Of a stretch of 23,078 bases of DNA, positions 1 through 9,900 are shown in pieces (within the stretch, counting starts at the first letter, position 1; every line of letters begins with the position of its first letter). Origin of the DNA: Alphaproteobacteria bacterium. GTDB taxonomy: Bacteria; Pseudomonadota; Alphaproteobacteria; Paracaedibacterales; CAIULA01. A program made the position numbers and the translations under genes. The DNA lies in assembly GCA_019751935.1 (NCBI GenBank), contig JAIEMR010000092.1, positions 1-23,078 of the forward strand, read 5' to 3'. The notes below the pieces were generated by a model, which did no database searches, was not told the origin of the DNA, and saw only the letters and a program-made list of their open reading frames with translations.

Positions 1-108
1 CAATTCAGAAAAATCCATTTTTGATTCCCTTAGGTGCAAAATTAAGTGCCTATAATTCTAACTATGAAGGCCTATAGGTAAACAATTGGTAAAAATTTTG
101 ATTAACTT
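1..108. other. Left-edge non-coding DNA
   Basis: AT-rich sequence downstream of the minus-strand gene ending at 109. The only visible structure is a short inverted pair, CCTATA at 49-54 and TATAGG at 72-77, which is too weak to call a terminator. No ORF or RNA gene is supported. Confidence 0.4.
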
Positions 109-807
109 TTATTTCGGTGTAAGTTTTGGAAGCCCTAGGCATCTTGGGCACCCAGGTATTGCTGGAGGAATTTGCGCCCATAATACAGGGTCTTGAAGAG
201 GTAATGTTTCGTGGTGAAATTTGAGCACTTGATTAATCGCTGTCATTTGAAGGCTATTTCCGATTTCTGCATCAAGGCCAACTTTCTCTACTAGGGCTCG
301 TGCAAATAACATTTTACTTCCAAGGCATTGTAGTCCTTCTGTAAGATGTTTTGCGTTATGTTTAGGAGGTTTTCCACTTCTAAACAAAGCTCGTATCCCT
401 TGCTCATAATGAGAGGCAGCTGCTGGAAAACAAAGTTGTGTGATGCATGAAATCATTTCTTCTTCTTCATATGCCTCGAATTCAGGTTCTGAGGCTATAG
501 GAGATGGAGGGGGTAATTCGTCTTCTGTTAGCTCTTTTAAAGGAATACGGTCTGCAACTGCTTTTGGGGAAGGTTCGGCCATTCTCTCTTTAAAAGGAAT
601 AAGGCCAGCGGCAAGGCTTTTAAAATATTCTGGCATTTTTTTGAATACTCCAAGCTGCTCTTGTATGGAGGGTGTTGTTGTGAAAGTATAGAGGCGTAGC
701 GCAGCAACTGCTTCTGGCGGCATATCACTCATAAAGTCTCCGGAAGCTTCTGCCATCCCTATCCATAACAAACTAAGAAAACCCAGAATCAATACTCTAA
801 TTTTCAT
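109..807 (-). CDS. Secreted protein of unknown function, 232 aa
   Basis: I do not recognise this protein. It starts MKIRVLILGFLSLLWIGMAEA, a typical Sec signal peptide with cleavage expected near residues 20-22, so the product is probably periplasmic or secreted. The mature part has an acidic, proline-rich stretch (around residues 90-117, including LPPPSP and EAYEEEE). After it comes a more regular helical region with cysteines in SCITQLC, LQCLG and GCPRC, which could form disulfides. A strong ribosome binding site (GAGGAGG, about 8 nt before the ATG) supports the start. It lies 24 bp downstream of putA on the same strand and may be co-transcribed, but nothing in the sequence links it to proline metabolism. 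Two other frames carry shorter ORFs here that have no such features and are treated as shadows. Confidence 0.75.
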   Translation of the reverse strand: MKIRVLILGFLSLLWIGMAEASGDFMSDMPPEAVAALRLYTFTTTPSIQEQLGVFKKMPEYFKSLAAGLIPFKERMAEPSPKAVADRIPLKELTEDELPPPSPIASEPEFEAYEEEEMISCITQLCFPAAASHYEQGIRALFRSGKPPKHNAKHLTEGLQCLGSKMLFARALVEKVGLDAEIGNSLQMTAINQVLKFHHETLPLQDPVLWAQIPPAIPGCPRCLGLPKLTPK

Positions 808-831
808 AAACGTCTCCTCCTCTTACAGTAA

Positions 832-3800
832 TTACACGATGGCTAATAGGGATGCGTTGCCGCCTGCAGCGGTAATATCCTGGGTAAAGGTGCGCTCACT
901 CATAAAACGTAACAAATAATTAGGACCGCCGGCTTTGGGGCCAGTTCCAGATAGGCCTTCACCACCAAAAGGTTGAACGCCAACAACAGCGCCAATCATG
1001 TTGCGATTTACATATAGATTGCCGACTTTTGCGCGCGCATAAACCTGTTGAATTGTTGATTCCAGTCGGCTGTGAATTCCCATCGTAAGGCCATATCCAA
1101 GCGAATTGATATCTTCGATAACTTGATCTAAATATTCGCCTTTATATTTAACGACATGCAAAACAGGACCAAATACTTCTTGTGGTAAGTCGTGAACAGA
1201 AGACAATTGCCAAACTTGAGGGGCGATAAAATTTTCTTCATTTAAGGATTCAGGCAGTTCACATTTATATAAAAGCCGTGCCTGGGCAGGGCTTTGTTCC
1301 AGTTCATCTAAATATTCTAATAAGCCTTGTTTTGCGCCCTTATCAATGACGGGACCAACATCGGTTGAAAGAAGCACTGAATTGCCAATCGTAAGTTCTT
1401 CCATTGCTCCTTTCAGCATTTCTAATAAGCTATCAGCCACATCATTCTGAATCAATAACAGGCGCAAAGCAGAGCAGCGTTGCCCAGCACTTTGAAAAGC
1501 GGACGCAATGACATCTTTCACGACTTGCTCAGGAAGAGCGGATGAATCAACAATCATCGCATTAATCCCGCCTGTTTCAGCAATAAACGGAACAATTGGA
1601 CCTTTACGTTCAGCCAAAGTCAAATTAATGGAATGAGCCGTATCATTAGATCCTGTAAACGCAACCCCAGCTATGCGATTGTCTTTAATAATAACTTCGG
1701 AAAACTGACTTCCAGATGTTATCAAAAGTTGCAAGACACCTTTTGGAATGCCAATTTTATACGCCAAGTTTACAGCTAATTGAGCTATATGCGGAGTGTG
1801 GGCTGCGGGTTTAGCAATAACGCAATTCCCGGCACCCAAAGCCGCTGCAATTTGACCTATGAAAATAGCCAATGGGAAATTCCAAGGGCTAATGCAGGCA
1901 AAAACGCCGCGTCCATGGTACGTAAGCTGGTTTAATTCGCCCGTTGGTCCCGGTAGAACTAGGGGTTGCCCCTGGTAAAGGCGAACTTGCTGGGCATAAT
2001 AATAGCAAAAATCAACGGCTTCTCTCACTTCAGAAACGGCATCATTTACGGTCTTTTTACCCTCTAGAATTAACAGATGAATAAATTGAACCATATGATG
2101 CTGAATAATATTTCCCAAATGGTCAAGGCACTCAGCTCTTTCCTCAGGAGAAGTTTTGCTCCATTTCTCAAAATGAGAAGATCCTAATTCAACGGCATGA
2201 TAAAGAGCTGACTCGCTGGTTAAAGGAATATCTGACAATGTCTTAGGCAAGAGGGAAAGTTCTTGATCTAAATTCTCTAAAAGCATTTCATCCGATAAAT
2301 CGACGCCATCAGAATTCACGCGCTGTGGTAATAATAAAGCTTTTGGCAGAGGAATGTGAGGATGAGGTTTTCCTTCCAATTTAGCGGCTTCTTTAAATGG
2401 ATTTGCAGCAAGTGAAGCTATGGGGCGTTTTGTATCGTGAATTTGATTTACAAAAGAACTGTTTGCGCCATTTTCAAGCAAGCGTCTAACCAAATAGCTC
2501 AAAAGATCTTTATGTTCACCAACAGGCGCATAAACACGGCAGGGGATTCCATATTCTGTGTTTTCCGTTATTTGGTGATAAAGACTTTCACCCATACCAT
2601 GGAGACGCTGAAATTCATAATCCGTAATTTCTTTAGCCTTTGCTATCTCAAAAATCGCACTTAATGTATAGGCATTATGCGTTGCAAATTGCGGATAAAT
2701 CCACTCCGGTGATCCCAGCATTTTTTCTGCACAATGGATGTAAGAGACATCCGTGTATACCTTTTGGGTATAAACGGGGTAATTTTTTAGGCCCTGTTCT
2801 TGAGTTCGTTTGATTTCTGAATCCCAATACGCTCCTTTTACAAGACGAATGTTAATTCTCTTTTTGTGATGCTGGGCAAGATTTGTTAGCCAATCAATAA
2901 CGTAAGGTGCGCGTTTTTGGTATGCCTGTACAGCAAGCCCTAAGCCATACCAGTCTTTGAGGTCTGGATGTATAAATACCTCTTGGATAATTTCCAGGGA
3001 AAGCGTAAGACGTTCTGATTCTTCAGCGTCAATGGTAAGGCCAATATTAAATTCTGATGCTTTTTTAGCTAATTCAAGGACCTTGGGCGTTAATTCCTTT
3101 AAAACGCGTTCTTTTTTGGCGATTTCGTAACGTGGATGCAATGCTGATAATTTAACGGAAAGGCTTGGCATTTCAAAAACGGATGATTTTTTAGGTGCAG
3201 ACCCTCCGATGGCAATGACAGCCTTTAGATAAGCATCAAAATATCGATTTGCATCTTCTTGTGTTCGTGCGCCTTCACCCAGCATATCAAACGAATGTCT
3301 GTATCCTTTTTTCTCATCTTCCCCAGCTCGATTAAGAGCTTTTTCAATGGTTTCGCCCATGACAAATTGATGACCCATGATTTTCATGGCTTGAGTCATT
3401 ATCTGACGAATCAGGGGTTCACCAAAGCGACGAATGAGGGAGGGGATAACTGAAAACAGACTTTTGGAGTTTATTCCCCAATTTAAAACCTTGCTTGTGG
3501 TCAAAAGTCCTAAATTGGCAATTTTAGCCAAAAAGTTATCTTCCTCTTGGTTATTCCAATCACTTGAGCTTATTTTATCGCGAATGAATTTTGTCTTTGT
3601 TTTTGCATCGGGAATGCGAAGAAGTGCCTCGGCCAAGCACATCATAGCAAGGCCTTCTTGGCTACTAAGCTGATGGGTTTGCAAGAACGCTTCAATGCTT
3701 ACTGCTTTTGATTTTTGCGCTCTAACTCCCTCGATTAATTGGATAGTGAGGGTCTCTATGCTCAAAGCTTGCTCTTCTGAAAATGGCGCCTTATTCAACA

Positions 3801-3948
3801 AAAATTGAACAGATTCTTCTTCAGATGTCCTATAATTTTGTTGCAGGGCTTTCCATAATGACATCAGTTCTTTTGTAGGGTGAGTAAGTTTATTTTTTTC
3901 ATTCGAACATAAAATCATATCTAAAGTGCTCAAGGTCAAAGTGGGCAT
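832..3948 (-). CDS. putA: Bifunctional proline dehydrogenase / P5C dehydrogenase PutA
   Basis: PutA oxidises proline to glutamate in two steps: FAD-dependent proline dehydrogenase to P5C, then NAD-dependent P5C (glutamate semialdehyde) dehydrogenase. The product has 1038 residues. The N-terminal part is helical. The PRODH barrel (roughly 180-480) shows SVKLSALHPRY, LVKGAYWDSEIK, FATHNAYT, EFQRLHGMGE and RRLLENGANSSF. The aldehyde dehydrogenase part (roughly 550-1010) shows ISPWNFPLAIF, catalytic Glu791 in AETGG and catalytic Cys825 in GQRCSALR. The C-terminus ends TQDITAAGGNASLL, the usual PutA tail. There is no N-terminal ribbon-helix-helix DNA-binding domain, so this is a short (type A-like) PutA that should not autoregulate as the E. 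coli protein does. The ATG at 3948 has no clear Shine-Dalgarno; an in-frame ATG ten codons later is an alternative. In an amino-acid-scavenging intracellular bacterium this would feed glutamate to the TCA cycle (inference). Confidence 0.97.
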   Translation of the reverse strand: MPTLTLSTLDMILCSNEKNKLTHPTKELMSLWKALQQNYRTSEEESVQFLLNKAPFSEEQALSIETLTIQLIEGVRAQKSKAVSIEAFLQTHQLSSQEGLAMMCLAEALLRIPDAKTKTKFIRDKISSSDWNNQEEDNFLAKIANLGLLTTSKVLNWGINSKSLFSVIPSLIRRFGEPLIRQIMTQAMKIMGHQFVMGETIEKALNRAGEDEKKGYRHSFDMLGEGARTQEDANRYFDAYLKAVIAIGGSAPKKSSVFEMPSLSVKLSALHPRYEIAKKERVLKELTPKVLELAKKASEFNIGLTIDAEESERLTLSLEIIQEVFIHPDLKDWYGLGLAVQAYQKRAPYVIDWLTNLAQHHKKRINIRLVKGAYWDSEIKRTQEQGLKNYPVYTQKVYTDVSYIHCAEKMLGSPEWIYPQFATHNAYTLSAIFEIAKAKEITDYEFQRLHGMGESLYHQITENTEYGIPCRVYAPVGEHKDLLSYLVRRLLENGANSSFVNQIHDTKRPIASLAANPFKEAAKLEGKPHPHIPLPKALLLPQRVNSDGVDLSDEMLLENLDQELSLLPKTLSDIPLTSESALYHAVELGSSHFEKWSKTSPEERAECLDHLGNIIQHHMVQFIHLLILEGKKTVNDAVSEVREAVDFCYYYAQQVRLYQGQPLVLPGPTGELNQLTYHGRGVFACISPWNFPLAIFIGQIAAALGAGNCVIAKPAAHTPHIAQLAVNLAYKIGIPKGVLQLLITSGSQFSEVIIKDNRIAGVAFTGSNDTAHSINLTLAERKGPIVPFIAETGGINAMIVDSSALPEQVVKDVIASAFQSAGQRCSALRLLLIQNDVADSLLEMLKGAMEELTIGNSVLLSTDVGPVIDKGAKQGLLEYLDELEQSPAQARLLYKCELPESLNEENFIAPQVWQLSSVHDLPQEVFGPVLHVVKYKGEYLDQVIEDINSLGYGLTMGIHSRLESTIQQVYARAKVGNLYVNRNMIGAVVGVQPFGGEGLSGTGPKAGGPNYLLRFMSERTFTQDITAAGGNASLLAIV

Positions 3949-4164
3949 TATTTTTTACATTGAGATCGATCATACTTAAAAAAAATAAATTGATACAGTT
4001 TTTAATAAAAAATAAAGAATTTTTCTTTTCAATACACATGTTCTTTCACAAACATGTATTTGTGCCGCACTCCTCAGTCCTTACGAAGGATCGCGTGATT
4101 TATTTCTTGACGCTTAAGTATAATTTAGGCTTTGATCGATGCATAATATTATCAAAGGGTATAT
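3949..4164. promoter_or_regulatory. Divergent putA/uppS intergenic region with inverted repeat
   Basis: This 216-bp AT-rich gap must hold the promoters of putA (minus) and uppS (plus). A perfect inverted repeat, ACATGTT at 4036-4042 and AACATGT at 4051-4057 (8-nt spacer), looks like an operator or small hairpin. TCCTT/AAGGA at 4079-4091 is a second tiny dyad. A TTGACG box (4107-4112) and a perfect TATAAT (4119-4124) are both present but only 6 bp apart. They cannot be one sigma-70 promoter, and the TATAAT lacks a good -35 box at 17 bp. The exact start sites remain open. Confidence 0.35.
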
Positions 4165-4899
4165 ATGCCTTTGCCTGAGACTGTACTTTCTTCTAATCTA
4201 CCAACGCACATTGCTATTATTATGGATGGCAATGGTAGATGGGCAAAATCTCGGAATCTTCCAACCATTGCGGGCCATAAAGCTGGCGCTGAAATGGCCA
4301 GAAAGATTACCGAATGTGCATCTAAAATGGGAATCAAATATCTGACTCTTTACACTTTTTCCTCAGAAAATTGGCTTAGAGAGAAAAGTTGGATTGATGA
4401 TTTTATGGGGTTATTGCGTTGGTATTTGCGTAATGAGTTCAAGGCATTAATGAGTAATGGTGTGCGTATCCAGGTTATAGGGGATCGCACTCTTTTTGCA
4501 AAAGATATTCAAGAACTTATTGCTGAAACAGAGGAAAATACAAAAAACAATACAGCAATTACTGTTGTGCTGGCTCTCAGCTATGGCAGCCGTGATGAAA
4601 TAGCGCGTACCTTTAAAAAGTTAGCTCATAAGGTAAGGGCAGGAGATTTGGAGCCTTCAGAGATTACAGTGGAAACCATCTCAAAAAACCTAGATACAGC
4701 GGATTTTCCCGACCCTGATCTTTTGATCAGAACAAGCGGTGAAAAGCGCATCAGTAATTTCCTGTTATGGCAAATGGCTTATACTGAATTTGTTTTTGTG
4801 CCTAATTTATGGCCAGATTTTAGCGAAGAAGGTTTTGAAAAAGCAATCTATGAATATCAGCAAAGGGGTAGGCGGTATGGACTGTATACTTCCTCGTAA
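4165..4899 (+). CDS. uppS: Undecaprenyl diphosphate synthase (isoprenyl transferase)
   Basis: UppS condenses isopentenyl diphosphate onto farnesyl diphosphate to make C55 undecaprenyl diphosphate, the lipid carrier for peptidoglycan and surface polysaccharide. The 244-aa product has the cis-prenyltransferase signature at its N-terminus, HIAIIMDGNGRWA, with catalytic Asp21. It also has TLYTFSSENW in the middle and DLLIRTSGEKRISNFLLWQ with MAYTEFVF at the C-terminal end, all diagnostic for the family, and a normal family length. AAAGGG 5 nt before the ATG at 4165 decides the start. It is first in a run with cdsA, which overlaps its 3' end, and dxr. In many proteobacteria frr lies just upstream; here the neighbour is the divergent putA. 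Confidence 0.97.
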   Translation: MPLPETVLSSNLPTHIAIIMDGNGRWAKSRNLPTIAGHKAGAEMARKITECASKMGIKYLTLYTFSSENWLREKSWIDDFMGLLRWYLRNEFKALMSNGVRIQVIGDRTLFAKDIQELIAETEENTKNNTAITVVLALSYGSRDEIARTFKKLAHKVRAGDLEPSEITVETISKNLDTADFPDPDLLIRTSGEKRISNFLLWQMAYTEFVFVPNLWPDFSEEGFEKAIYEYQQRGRRYGLYTSS

Positions 4900-5695
4900 A
4901 AAAATGGACGAAATCTGGGTTCGGACTTTAAGTGGTTTTTTTGCCATTTTGTTTGCCGTAACGGCGACCTATGTGGGTTTTCCCTATTTTGATATTCTGG
5001 GTACTGTCGTACTGATAGGCCTTCTTCGTGAATGGTCAAGATTGGCGATTTTATCTGTATTTCATCCTGTATGCTGGGTTGTGGCGATCCAGACTCTTTT
5101 CACTCTGTATGTAGAGGCGCCAGTATGGATACATCTTGGTTTAATCGCAGCCTCTGCTCTTTTTTGTTTACAGTGGTTAATGCGTTCACATCCTCTTCAT
5201 CGTGCTTTGTTGTTTTTAACGGGATGTTTTTACATTTGCATTCCAACCTTTGTTCTGATGACCCTAAATCATAAAGGGACCGATTATCGTTTCTTTTTAT
5301 TGTGGATGTTCTCTTTAATCTGGGCTACGGATGTGGGAGCTTATTTTATGGGACGTATGCTAAAAGGGCCGAAATTAGCCCCAAGAATCAGTCCCAATAA
5401 GACCTGGGCTGGTTTTTTTGGTGGGATTTTTTGGGCTGTGGCTTTGGGCATTGGTCTGAATCAATATTTTCATATTGAATCCTTATTAACCATACCTTTT
5501 TTTGTTGTTTTGCTGACAATTCCTGTTGCTGCTCACTTGGGTGATTTGCTAGAGTCCTACATCAAGCGCCACTTTGGCGTAAAAGATGCTGGCAGTTTAA
5601 TACCAGGGCATGGTGGGCTTTTGGACCGTTTGGATAGCTTGCTGTTAGTTGGTTGGGTTGCAGGAATCTTTATTCTTTTTGGATGGATTCAATAA
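4877..5695 (+). CDS. cdsA: Phosphatidate cytidylyltransferase
   Basis: CdsA makes CDP-diacylglycerol from phosphatidate and CTP, the branch point for all phospholipids, in the inner membrane. The product is strongly hydrophobic with several membrane segments. It carries the complete CDP-diglyceride synthase signature near its C-terminus (SYIKRHFGVKDAGSLIPGHG followed by GLLDRLD), with the Lys-Asp and His-Gly-Gly...Asp-Arg residues in place. An upstream in-frame ATG at 4739 would lie deep in uppS and is rejected. I place the start at 4877 (MDCILPRKKMDEIW, 272 aa) because AAAGGGG lies about 8 nt before it; an ATG at 4904 has no ribosome binding site. The resulting 23-bp overlap with uppS suggests translational coupling. 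dxr begins 11 bp after the stop. Confidence 0.95.
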   Translation: MDCILPRKKMDEIWVRTLSGFFAILFAVTATYVGFPYFDILGTVVLIGLLREWSRLAILSVFHPVCWVVAIQTLFTLYVEAPVWIHLGLIAASALFCLQWLMRSHPLHRALLFLTGCFYICIPTFVLMTLNHKGTDYRFFLLWMFSLIWATDVGAYFMGRMLKGPKLAPRISPNKTWAGFFGGIFWAVALGIGLNQYFHIESLLTIPFFVVLLTIPVAAHLGDLLESYIKRHFGVKDAGSLIPGHGGLLDRLDSLLLVGWVAGIFILFGWIQ

Positions 5696-5706
5696 AGGTC
5701 TAAAAA

Positions 5707-6876
5707 ATGGCAAGAAAAAAGGTTACGGTCCTTGGGGCAACAGGGTCCATTGGATGCAGCACGGTTGATTTGCTCCATCACCATTCAGACTCTTTTCAAG
5801 TTGTTGCCTTAACAGGCGGAAGCAATGTTCAAGATCTTATCCAAAAATCATTACTTTTGAAGCCGCAGCTGGCAGTCATTAAAGACCCTAATCTTTATAG
5901 TGAGCTTAAAGAGGGCTTATCAGGGGCAAACATTCAAGTTGCAGCTGGTGAGTCTGCGCTTATTGAGGCAGCCCAAATGCCGGCTGATACAGTTGTTTCG
6001 TCCATCTTAGGGACAGCGGGTCTTTTGCCAACCTTAGCTGCAATTAAGCAAGGAACAACGGTTGCCCTTGCTAATAAGGAATCTTTGGTTGCAGCAGGAT
6101 CCTTGATGACGGCAGCGGTTAAAGATTATGGAGCTACTTTATTGCCGGTGGATTCTGAGCATAGTGCTATTTTCCAGTGCTTTGAAAATCACAATAGAGA
6201 ATCAGTTGAAAAGATCGTTTTAACAGCATCAGGCGGGGCATTTTTAAATAAACAGCTTCATGAGCTTTCAGAAATTACGCCAGAGCAAGCAACAAAGCAT
6301 CCAAATTGGAATATGGGCGCTAAGATCACGGTTGATAGTGCAACCCTTGTCAATAAGGGCTTAGAGCTTATCGAGGCGCGTTATTTATTTGATATGCCAG
6401 AATCACAAATAGATGTGGTTATTCACCCGCAGTCTATTATTCACTCAATGGTTGCGTATCATGACGGATCTGTATTGGCGCAGTTGGGGACTCCTGATAT
6501 GCGAACGCCAATTGCCTATAGCCTTGCTTGGCCAAATCGGATAACAACGTCCGTTAAAAAATTATCTTTGGCTGAGATTGGAAGTCTGACATTTTTCCCA
6601 GTTGATCTGAAACGCTTTCCAGCATTGCGTCTAGCAAGGCAAGCGCTTATAGAGGGAAGAGGGCTTGTTTTCAATGCGGCTAATGAAATTGCGGTAGAGG
6701 CCTTTTTGAACCACCGAATCACATTTTTGAATATTGTGGATGTGATTGAGGAAATGTTAGAGCGCACTCAATTCACTCAGCCAACCACCTTAGAAGAAGT
6801 CCTCGAGCAGGATCGATTGGTTAGGAGGGAAACGAAAGATTATCTGTCTCTTGAGCAACGCAAGAGATGCGCGTAG
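5707..6876 (+). CDS. dxr: 1-deoxy-D-xylulose 5-phosphate reductoisomerase
   Basis: Dxr (IspC) converts DXP to MEP with NADPH, the committed step of the non-mevalonate isoprenoid pathway that supplies the precursors used by UppS. The 389-aa product has the N-terminal nucleotide-binding motif GATGSIG. It also has NKESLVAAG and the metal-binding set Asp149 and Glu151 (PVDSEHSAIFQ) plus Glu220 (NKGLELIEA). HPNWNMGAKITVDSATLVNK, the flexible-loop and active-site region, and PQSIIHSMV are intact too. Its length is normal. AAAGG precedes the ATG by about 8 nt. The gene sits in the conserved uppS-cdsA-dxr order; the usual next gene, the site-2 protease rseP, is missing and dnaE follows instead. Confidence 0.98.
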   Translation: MARKKVTVLGATGSIGCSTVDLLHHHSDSFQVVALTGGSNVQDLIQKSLLLKPQLAVIKDPNLYSELKEGLSGANIQVAAGESALIEAAQMPADTVVSSILGTAGLLPTLAAIKQGTTVALANKESLVAAGSLMTAAVKDYGATLLPVDSEHSAIFQCFENHNRESVEKIVLTASGGAFLNKQLHELSEITPEQATKHPNWNMGAKITVDSATLVNKGLELIEARYLFDMPESQIDVVIHPQSIIHSMVAYHDGSVLAQLGTPDMRTPIAYSLAWPNRITTSVKKLSLAEIGSLTFFPVDLKRFPALRLARQALIEGRGLVFNAANEIAVEAFLNHRITFLNIVDVIEEMLERTQFTQPTTLEEVLEQDRLVRRETKDYLSLEQRKRCA

Positions 6877-6955
6877 AGTTTAATTGGTAACAAATTCTAA
6901 GAAATTTTGATCCATGATCCTTGCTAAAAAGGGCGAATCATCTTAAATATAAGGT

Positions 6956-9900
6956 ATGCAAAATCTCCCTTTTATTCATCTTCGGCTTCATAGTGCCTAT
7001 TCTCTAGCAGAAGGTGCCATACACACAAAAAATATATCAAAATTGTGTAAAATCAATGATATGCCGGCAATTGGCATAACGGATACTAGCAATTTATTTG
7101 GCGCGCTTGAAATTGCGATGGCCTGCGCTGAAGAGGGAATTCAACCAATTATTGGCTGTCAGGTCAATCTTTCTTTTGCCGATAAAACGCCTTTTGCCCC
7201 GATTGTATTGCTGGCGCAAAACGAGGAGGGGTACTTAAATTTATTAAAGCTGGTTAGCCATTCTTACTTGCGCGGCGAGGGGAATGAGGGACCTTATTTA
7301 ACCCTAACTGAATTAACTGAAAAAAATGAAGGTTTGATCGTTTTGACGGGCGGTCACATGGGGCCAATCGGCCGTTTTCTGCAAATGCAGGAGCGCGAAA
7401 AAGCAGTTCAGCTTTTAAAAACTTTTCAGGACATTTTTAAAGATCGCCTTTATATCGAATTGATGCGCCATGGTCTTGCTGATCAAAAACGCTTAGAGCC
7501 ACAATTTCTTGAGCTTGCCTTTGAGCATAATATTCCTCTTGTTGCAACCAATGACGTGTTTTTTGATAAGCCTGATATGTTTGAAGCGCACGATGCCCTT
7601 TTGTGCGTTGCTGAGGGCAGTTATGTAAGTCAAGAAGCAAGGCGAAAAGTAACCGCTCATCATTACTTTAAATCAAGCGATGAGATGAAAAAGCTTTTTA
7701 GCGATTTGCCGGAGGCTGTTCAAAATACAGCCCTTATTGCGCAGCGGTGCCATTTCATGCCGCGTCCTCACAAACCCATTCTTCCTCCTTATCCAACAGA
7801 ATCAGGCCTCAGTGAAACAGAAGAACTTCGCCAGCAGGCCAAAATTGGATTGGAAAAACGATTAGAGCAAGAAGTTTACCCTCTTCATAAAGACGCTTCA
7901 ACTCATGCTGACTTGCGTGAGACTTATCTAAAGCGTCTTGATTATGAGCTTGGCATTATTGAAAAGATGGGCTTTCCCGGCTATTTTTTGGTGGTTTCTG
8001 ATTTTATCAAGTGGGCAAAAGACCAAGGGATTCCAGTGGGACCAGGGCGCGGGTCTGGGGCAGGATCTTTGGTCGCCTGGGTTTTAACGATTACTGATAT
8101 GGATCCAATCCGTTTTAATTTGTTGTTTGAACGCTTTTTAAATCCAGAACGTGTTTCTATGCCTGACTTTGACGTGGACTTTTGCCAAGATAGGCGCGAT
8201 GAAGTCATCCAGTATGTACGCGGTAAATACGGGGATGATAGGGTTGCTCATATTATTACCTTTGGTAAATTGCAAGCTCGTGCGGTTATAAGGGACGTGG
8301 GACGCGTTTTGCAAATGCCTTATGGGCAAGTTGATCGCATTAGTAAATTGATCCCCAATAACCCAGCAAATCCTGTGACTCTTGAACAGGCTCTTGAATT
8401 AGAGCCAGCCTTAAAACAACAAAAAGAAGAAGATGAAACGGTTTCCCGCCTCATTGATATAGGGATCAAACTAGAAGGACTTTACCGTCACGCTTCAACC
8501 CATGCGGCGGGCGTGGTTATTGGCGATCGTCCTTTGCATGACTTAGTGCCACTTTATAAGGATGAAAAGTCTGTTCTTCCTGCAACTCAATTCAATATGA
8601 AATATGTTGAAGCGGCGGGGCTTTTGAAGTTTGACTTTTTGGGCCTTAAAACTTTGACAGTGATTGAAAAATGCTGCCAGATGCTTCGTACTAAGGGAAT
8701 AGATTTTCAAATTGGAACGATTCCTCTTGATGATCCCAAAACCTTTGAACTTCTTTGCAAAGTTGAGGTTGTTGGTGTGTTCCAGTTGGAAAGTGCAGGC
8801 ATGCGTGATGTATTGAGAAAACTGAGGCCTGACCGTTTTGAAGATCTCATAGCTCTTGTTGCTTTGTACCGTCCAGGGCCAATGGATGATATTCCGCGTT
8901 ATCTTGCTTGTAAGCATGGCGAAGAAAAAGTGAGCTATCTGCACCCCTCTCTCCAGCCAATTTTAGAGCCAACTTATGGCGTTATGGTCTACCAAGAACA
9001 GGTCATGCAGATCGCACAGGTTTTGGGTGGATATACTTTAGGCGCGGCGGATCTTTTAAGGCGCGCTATGGGTAAGAAAATCAAATCAGAAATGGATGCT
9101 CAGCGTGCGTTATTTACCGAAGGGGCCATTAAAAATGGCGTTGAGCCACCTGTTGCAAGCCAAATTTTTGATCAAATGGCTAAGTTCGCAGGCTATGGAT
9201 TTAACAAATCTCACTCAGCCCCATATGCATTGCTTGCGTATCAAACGGCGTACTTGAAGGCCAATTACCCGCTTGAGTTTTTTGCAGCAACCATGACCTA
9301 TGATATGCACAATACAGATAAGATCAATGTGTATAGACAAGATCTTGAACGGGCCAATATTCCATTACTGTCACCTGATTTAAATTGCTCGGACGTTGAA
9401 TATACAGTCGAAGGAAATGCAGTTCGTTATGCTCTGGCTGCTATAAAAAACGTCGGTGCTCAGGCGATGGAGACCGTAATTCTTGAGCGAAAAGCGAATG
9501 GCCCTTATAAAACGTTGGGTGATTTAGCGGCGCGCCTTGATCCAAGAGCTGTGAACAAGCGCCAATTAGAAAACTTGGTGGCTGCAGGCGCACTCGATAG
9601 TATTCATAAAAATCGTCAGCAAACCTTTATAGCCATCGACATGATTTTGGCGCAAGCCCAGCTGACGCGTCAGGAAAGGCAAAATAAGCAAGTTTTACTC
9701 TTTGGCGGCGGCAAGGGAGAAAGTAAAACCATCAATATCACAGTTCCTATCTGTGATGAATGGAACATGCTTGAAAAGCTACAAAAGGAATTTGATGCGC
9801 TTGGGTTTTATTTAAGTGCGCATCCTTTGGATATGTACCGAGATGTTCTGGAGAAATTGGGTTTGACTCAAAGTCAAAATCTAATTGGAAAGGCAAGTTC

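Noticed and set aside
4107..4124. TTGACG plus TATAAT as a sigma-70 promoter for uppS
   Set aside because: The boxes are only 6 bp apart, far short of the 16-18 bp needed, and neither has a good partner at correct spacing.
4739..4876. Upstream extension of the cdsA reading frame within uppS
   Set aside because: It would overlap uppS by 161 bp, has no ribosome binding site, and gives non-membrane sequence not seen in the family; the ATG at 4877 has AAAGGGG at good spacing.
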